DNA of 9,369 nt from an uncultured Eubacteriales bacterium (GTDB lineage Bacteria > Bacillota > Clostridia > Oscillospirales > CAG-382). The DNA lies in the NCBI GenBank assembly GCA_900546385.1, contig URCT01000100.1, positions 1-9,369 of the forward strand, given 5' to 3'. The notes under the pieces were generated by a model. It did no database searches, was not told the origin of the DNA, and was given only the letters and a program-made list of their open reading frames with translations. The position numbers were made by a program, and so were the translations under genes. Position 1 is the stretch's first letter, and each line of letters begins with the position of its first letter. Below, piece by piece: positions 5,758 to 9,369 of this stretch.

Positions 5758-6612
5758 TTACCGTTTTCCGTTTAAGCGGTGTTGTATTGCGGTATGTCCG
5801 GTTTCGCGTTTGAACACCAGACTGAAATAATTGGGGTTTGAAAAGCCGAGCTGTTCGCTGACCTCGCTGACCAATGCGCCTTTTTCCAAAAGCTCGATGG
5901 CGGTGCGCATTTTGATCTTCAAAAAATACTTATGAACGCCGCAGCCGGCATACTCCGAAAAGCAATTTTTGACGGTCGCGGTGCTGACGTGCAGCTTGTC
6001 GGCGATATCCTGAATGGTTATCTGCCCATAGACGTTTTCCTCAAGAAGTGCGACAATTTCCATATACAATTTCACATTATCGCCCGTTGTGCACGGCAGC
6101 AGCCGTTTCTCCGAGGAGGCAAGGCACAAAAGAAACGCCTCCATCAAGGAAAACACGACCTGCAGATTCGGCATAGCGGCATAATCGGTCATCGTGCGCG
6201 TTTCCAAAAAGCCCGGGTGACCCGGCAGCGCGCGGATAGCATTCATAATACACGCCGGCTCATGCCACAGACGGAACACGCCCTTGCGAAGCCGAAAGGC
6301 ATAGGTGCCGCTCACATCGAACGACATAATAAGCACACGCGGCTCACTGCCGTTTTCACTCCAGATTTTATGGAACTCCATCGGCTGATGAAAAATCACA
6401 TCGCCCGGTCGCAGCGAATACACGCGGTCGTCAGCACTCACGCCGACCTCGCCTTCGGAGATATACACCATTTCCCAGGCGGAATGGCACTCGCCGCCGA
6501 AATAGAAATCCGCCGGGTATTTGTGGTCAAACAGCGTATAAATCATATCGATCGAAATAAACCGTGCATTAAGTTGCTTCCACGGCAATTCCACATAGTT
6601 CAAATTATCCAT
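5758..6612 (-). CDS. AraC-family transcriptional regulator
   Basis: A 284-residue regulator of usual AraC size. Residues about 25-110 form the N-terminal cupin sensor domain; HSAWEMVYISEGEVGV and LRPGDVIFHQPMEFHKIW are typical strands with ligand-pocket histidines. The C-terminal third holds two helix-turn-helix motifs: ITIQDIADKLHVSTATVKNCF (split at 198-218), and VSEVSEQLGFSNPNYFSLVFKRETG (248-272) with the family signature GFSNPNYFSLVFKRETG. Such proteins bind a small molecule, often a sugar, and activate nearby promoters. The start is ATG at 6610-6612, chosen because the frame upstream runs through both promoters and lacks cupin similarity; no good Shine-Dalgarno is visible, so translation may be weak. 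It is divergent to the oxidoreductase gene, whose promoter overlaps its own, making that gene the first candidate target. The GH35 promoter is a second, speculative target. Confidence 0.93.
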   Translation of the reverse strand: MDNLNYVELPWKQLNARFISIDMIYTLFDHKYPADFYFGGECHSAWEMVYISEGEVGVSADDRVYSLRPGDVIFHQPMEFHKIWSENGSEPRVLIMSFDVSGTYAFRLRKGVFRLWHEPACIMNAIRALPGHPGFLETRTMTDYAAMPNLQVVFSLMEAFLLCLASSEKRLLPCTTGDNVKLYMEIVALLEENVYGQITIQDIADKLHVSTATVKNCFSEYAGCGVHKYFLKIKMRTAIELLEKGALVSEVSEQLGFSNPNYFSLVFKRETGHTAIQHRLNGKR

Positions 6613-6640
6613 TTTTATATAAAACCAGTCCTTTTTCGAA

Positions 6641-6669
6641 TTGACTTTATGTTTTTTGCGTGATATAAT
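6641..6669 (+). promoter_or_regulatory. SigA-type promoter of the oxidoreductase gene
   Basis: TTGACT (6641-6646), a 17-bp spacer and a perfect TATAAT (6664-6669). The start should be near 6676, about 50 bases before the ATG. Its -10 box shares two bases with the -10 box of the opposite promoter. Confidence 0.85.
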
Positions 6670-6696
6670 CATATCATAAACAGACATTTTTGTAAA
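6668..6696 (-). promoter_or_regulatory. SigA-type promoter of the AraC-family gene
   Basis: On the minus strand TTTACA (6691-6696), a 17-bp spacer and TATGAT (6668-6673). The start should be near 6661, about 50 bases before the AraC ATG. The two -10 boxes lie in an imperfect palindrome, TGATATAATCATATCA (6661-6676), so polymerase cannot occupy both promoters together. Confidence 0.8.
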
Positions 6697-6726
6697 GAGG
6701 ATTTTTTCTTCAGAACGGAGATTTTT

Positions 6727-7911
6727 ATGAAAGCAGAAAAAATGAAGCTCGGACTTGTCGGTCTCGGTCAACGCGGCTCCGCCTTGTTAAATGACATTTT
6801 CATCCCGTCGGAGCGTGTGGAGGTTGCTGCCGTATGCGATATTTATCAAGACCGCATCGACGCGGTTGTACAAAAAGTCACCAAAGCCGGTCAAAAAGCC
6901 CCCTTTACCACCCAAAACTACAAGGAGCTTGTCGACAAGGATAAGGTTGATTTGGTCGTTGTCGCGTCGCCTTGGAAAGAGCACATTCCCATGGTTTTAT
7001 ATGCCTTGGAGAAGGGCGTTCCGTGCGGCAGTGAGGTTGGCGGTGCGGAGAGCCTTGACGAAAGCTTTTCGCTTGTCGATACCTGGGAAAGAACACGCAC
7101 GCCGTATATGTTTTTGGAAAACTGCTGTTACGGCAGGCGTGAAATGATGGTCTTAAACATGGTGAAAAAGGGCGTTTTCGGCGAGATCGTTCACTGCGAG
7201 GGCGGCTATCACCACGACCTGCGCGATGAGATCGGTTACGGCAAAGAAAACCGGCATTACCGTTTGGAGGAATATCTCACGCGCAACCGTGAGAATTATC
7301 CGACACATGAGTTAGGGCCGATTGCACAGGTGCTTGACATCAACCGCGGCAACCGCTTTTTGTCGCTTACCGCCACTGCCTCCAAGGCTGCCGGAATGCA
7401 CGACTATATTCTCCGTCACAAGCCGGAGGATGAAGCGTTGAAAAATGCCGTTTTTGCTCAAGGCGATGTGGTGACCACTGTCATCAAATGCGCACGCGGC
7501 GAAACGATCACGCTGACGCTCGACACCACGCTTCCGCGCTTTTACAGCCGTGATTTCCGCGTACAAGGCACCAAAGGCCTATACGAGGAAGCCACCGATT
7601 CGATCTACCTCGACGGCATGGGTGAACACTGGAACTGGAAACCGAATTGGGGCAATGCGGATACATTTACGGCAGACTATGAGCATGAGGTCTGGAAGAA
7701 GTATATTGCCGAGGGCATACAAGGCGGCCACGACGGCATGGACTATTTGGTCTACAACGAATTTTTCGACTGTGTGCGTGAAAACCGCGCCGTACCGATC
7801 GATGTATACGATGCTGCTGCGTGGATGTCGATCACGCCGCTGTCGGAAAAATCGATTGCCGGCGGCAGTGTACCGGTGGAAGTGCCGGATTTCTGCAAGA
7901 ACCGCCGTTAA
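6727..7911 (+). CDS. Gfo/Idh/MocA-family oxidoreductase, GH109-like
   Basis: A 394-residue cytoplasmic protein of normal family length. The N-terminal Rossmann fold binds NAD(P) through GLVGLGQRG (9-17), with an acidic residue at the end of beta-2 (CDIY, Asp38). A second-domain active-site region has SEVGGA (102-107) where many members have EKP, and YPTHELGPIAQV (191-202), followed by GGHDGMDYLV (333-342). These last motifs resemble NAD-dependent alpha-N-acetylgalactosaminidases (GH109) and related enzymes, which cleave glycosides by transient oxidation at C3. A simple sugar or inositol dehydrogenase is the alternative. The start at ATG 6727 has GGAG (6717-6720) six bases upstream; Met6 is a weaker option. 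It has its own promoter, is divergent to the AraC-type gene, and is closed by the terminator at 7922-7962. Family sure; substrate open. Confidence 0.9.
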   Translation: MKAEKMKLGLVGLGQRGSALLNDIFIPSERVEVAAVCDIYQDRIDAVVQKVTKAGQKAPFTTQNYKELVDKDKVDLVVVASPWKEHIPMVLYALEKGVPCGSEVGGAESLDESFSLVDTWERTRTPYMFLENCCYGRREMMVLNMVKKGVFGEIVHCEGGYHHDLRDEIGYGKENRHYRLEEYLTRNRENYPTHELGPIAQVLDINRGNRFLSLTATASKAAGMHDYILRHKPEDEALKNAVFAQGDVVTTVIKCARGETITLTLDTTLPRFYSRDFRVQGTKGLYEEATDSIYLDGMGEHWNWKPNWGNADTFTADYEHEVWKKYIAEGIQGGHDGMDYLVYNEFFDCVRENRAVPIDVYDAAAWMSITPLSEKSIAGGSVPVEVPDFCKNRR

Positions 7912-7921
7912 CCAAAAAAGC

Positions 7922-7962
7922 AAAAACGTCTGTGAGAAAATTTTCTTCACAGGCGTTTTTTT
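7922..7962. terminator. Bidirectional terminator between oxidoreductase and methyltransferase genes
   Basis: AAAAACGTCTGTGA (7922-7935) pairs with TCACAGGCGTTTTT (7947-7960), with one wobble, around an AT-rich inner part that can itself pair (GAAAA/TTTTC). Plus-strand transcripts end in the T run 7956-7962; minus-strand transcripts end in TTTTT from 7922-7926 and a further T run beyond. The stop codon and last codons of the methyltransferase lie inside the stem. Confidence 0.9.
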
Positions 7963-8555
7963 ACGGTAAACACATAAAGATAGGCGAACGCGACAGACGC
8001 TTGCTTGGCCAATGAAAATCCAGCGGCAGCGGCATTTGCTTCGGTTTCCTGCGGCGTATCCGGATACAGCGTCAGCACACGCGTGCCGCAATCCAAGCGC
8101 GTTGCGGGATTTTTATCAATCGAAAGCACAAAACGGCCGCCCGGCTTTAACAGTGCCGCCGCCTTTTCAAACACCTGCCGCTTTTCACGGATATGCATAA
8201 AGGTAAGCGAAGAATAAATCACATCAAAGGTTTCGGCAAAGGGATATGTCAGAAAATCGCCGCAGACAATCTTCACGTTGGGCAAGGCCGCTAAATTCTC
8301 TTTGGCGCGGCAAACGGTTTTCGGCGAAAGGTCAATACCGCAAAGCGACCGGCAGCGCGGTGCGACGCGTGCCGCAAGCCGTCCCGTTCCGACACCGATT
8401 TCCAAAACCGACTGTCGGAGATTCGGCGCGACAAGGTCAACAAACGCCTGCCCGTCCCATTTATCCATATACGCCGCAAGAAGCGGCGGGTCACGGAACG
8501 GATCGTTATTTTCATCGATCAGCGCATCGTAATGCAGACGCACCTCCTCTGTCAT
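7947..8555 (-). CDS. Class I SAM-dependent methyltransferase
   Basis: A 202-residue soluble protein with the Rossmann-like methyltransferase fold. Motif I, VLEIGVGTGRLA (50-61), binds S-adenosylmethionine. The acidic residue after beta-2 is Asp75 in GIDLSP, CGDFLTYPF (98-106) is the adenine-contacting region, and DVIYSSLTFMHI plus LLKPGGRFVLSI complete motifs post-II and III. The methyl acceptor cannot be told; a small-molecule substrate is usual for this size. ATG 8553-8555 is preceded by AAGGAGGAG about six bases upstream, so the start is firm. Transcription is convergent with the oxidoreductase. The gene follows the membrane-protein gene by 70 bases with a terminator between, leaving no room for a promoter in the gap, so expression must come from read-through or from a promoter inside the upstream gene. 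Confidence 0.92.
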   Translation of the reverse strand: MTEEVRLHYDALIDENNDPFRDPPLLAAYMDKWDGQAFVDLVAPNLRQSVLEIGVGTGRLAARVAPRCRSLCGIDLSPKTVCRAKENLAALPNVKIVCGDFLTYPFAETFDVIYSSLTFMHIREKRQVFEKAAALLKPGGRFVLSIDKNPATRLDCGTRVLTLYPDTPQETEANAAAAGFSLAKQASVAFAYLYVFTVKKRL

Positions 8556-8581
8556 GCGGTCTCCTCCTTTTTTGGCTTTCG

Positions 8582-8619
8582 AAAAAACACCTCGAACGGA
8601 AAAGCTCCGTCCGAGGTGT
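8582..8619 (-). terminator. Terminator between the membrane-protein and methyltransferase genes
   Basis: On the minus strand ACACCTCGGACGGA (8606-8619) pairs with TCCGTTCGAGGTGT (8587-8600), with one G-U pair, around a five-base loop, and TTTTTT follows (8582-8587). The Shine-Dalgarno of the methyltransferase begins only about 12 bases further on. Confidence 0.9.
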
Positions 8620-8625
8620 GCAAAA

Positions 8626-9369
8626 TCAAATGGTGAACACGCGGATCATGGCATACAAGCCGAACATGATATCCATCACGCTGTACAGAAGATGGGTTTT
8701 GCCGTAGAAGCCATACGCTTGTGCGAGAGCATAGCTGATAATGACGATCATGCAAAGCACCGCCACGGCAAGGCCGAGCGCATAGTATTTGGCCGAAATG
8801 CGATTCAGGGCTTTTTGTTCGGCGGCTGCGTCTCTGTGAAAGAGTGCCGGCGTGGCAAGCTCTGCTTCCGTTACGAAAAACATCATGATGCAGATCATGG
8901 TCAACAGCACGAACGAACGCTGGGAGGTATTGATTTGCGTTGACGTGTTGATAAACAGCGTAATTGTCCGAACCACAACGTATAGTGCCGGAAACAGCGG
9001 CAGAAAATTGTATACCGGTTTATCGGCCGAATCGAGCTTTGCACCGTGAGAACAGATATAGAAAAAATATCCCGAGGACGGCAGGCAAAGCAGGCTTTCG
9101 ACAGCCAAAAGACCGTCTAATTCGCGCGTTCCCTTGACAACGCCATAGATATTGGCGACAAAAATCGTTAACTGCATCAAGCCGCACATCGTCGCAGCAA
9201 AGGCAACGGTGATGGCTTCGTTTTTGACGGGACGCGGATATGCATAACGCCTTGCTGCAAACCACGAAAGCAAGCTTGCCGCAAACAGCGAAAACGTCAG
9301 AATGTTGAAGATATCGCGGTATTTTTCAGCACCGAAATTATACAGCCCGGTAATGGAATCGATCTGCCG
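8626..9369 (-). CDS. Multi-pass membrane protein of unknown function, N-terminus outside the window
   Basis: The frame is open from the right edge of the window to TGA at 8626-8628, giving 247 visible residues; the true start lies beyond 9369. About seven hydrophobic segments are seen, for instance ILTFSLFAASLLSW near residues 23-36, FAATMCGLMQLTIFV, FLPLFPALYVVVRTITLFI, and LLYSVMDIMFGLYAMIRVF near the C-terminus. The loops are short, one carrying charged residues (FHRDAAAEQKALNRISAK), and there is no visible catalytic or nucleotide-binding motif. I do not recognise the family. It lies upstream of the methyltransferase in the same direction, separated by a terminator. It is real coding DNA by length and by the clean hydrophobic pattern; function is open. 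Confidence 0.8.
   Translation of the reverse strand, partial: RQIDSITGLYNFGAEKYRDIFNILTFSLFAASLLSWFAARRYAYPRPVKNEAITVAFAATMCGLMQLTIFVANIYGVVKGTRELDGLLAVESLLCLPSSGYFFYICSHGAKLDSADKPVYNFLPLFPALYVVVRTITLFINTSTQINTSQRSFVLLTMICIMMFFVTEAELATPALFHRDAAAEQKALNRISAKYYALGLAVAVLCMIVIISYALAQAYGFYGKTHLLYSVMDIMFGLYAMIRVFTI

Noticed and set aside
5932..6663. A 243-codon plus-strand ORF opposite the AraC gene
   Set aside because: The minus strand carries both AraC helix-turn-helix motifs; the plus ORF is histidine/arginine-rich antisense with no ribosome binding site.
6613..6771. Fifty-three-residue N-terminal extension of the AraC protein
   Set aside because: It would start inside the oxidoreductase gene and cross both promoters, including the AraC gene's own start site.

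Overview
The window looks like chromosomal DNA from a Gram-positive anaerobe of the Clostridia, probably Oscillospiraceae/Ruminococcaceae-like. This is an inference from the strong AGGAGG-type ribosome binding sites, near-consensus SigA promoters with 17-bp spacers, rho-independent terminators, two tRNA-Ser genes with encoded CCA, and the mix of protein families. Most genes have balanced to moderately GC-rich coding DNA. Two stretches (about 140-1000 and 4985-5480) are clearly AT-richer.

Layout from left to right. (1) 1-275: a compact candidate type I toxin-antitoxin locus. A 22-residue hydrophobic peptide has its ribosome binding site folded into a hairpin. It is followed by a bidirectional terminator and then by a strong opposite-strand promoter that would drive a short antisense RNA. 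(2) 276-1024: a 16-bp perfect palindrome, a GNAT acetyltransferase gene (minus), and the terminator of the tRNA unit. (3) 1024-1388: tRNA-Ser(GCU) and tRNA-Ser(UGA) on the minus strand behind one strong promoter. (4) 1448-4728: a plus-strand unit with its own SigA promoter, holding a family GH35 beta-galactosidase gene broken by a single frameshift at about 2629-2631, then a MATE-family exporter, then a terminator. (5) 4737-5482: a minus-strand AT-rich segment with an unrecognised 119-residue protein under a strong promoter, overlapping a chimeric remnant that resembles the C-terminal end of a larger surface or secreted protein. (6) 5483-5757: no gene seen, but a strong 11-bp inverted repeat enclosing a pyrimidine-rich loop. 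(7) 5758-7962: a divergent pair, an AraC-type regulator (minus) and a Gfo/Idh/MocA (GH109-like) oxidoreductase (plus), whose near-consensus promoters collide at their -10 boxes. (8) 7922-9369: on the minus strand, a SAM-dependent methyltransferase and an upstream multi-pass membrane protein cut by the window edge, with a terminator between them.

Functionally the centre of the window is a small carbohydrate-related neighbourhood: an intracellular GH35 enzyme, a sugar-type oxidoreductase and an AraC-type regulator with a cupin sensor domain. The AraC protein is the natural candidate regulator of the divergent oxidoreductase gene. The most interesting signal is the left-edge toxin-antitoxin candidate: its parts (sequestered Shine-Dalgarno, long-range 5'-3' complementarity, converging antisense promoter, bidirectional terminator) are all directly visible.
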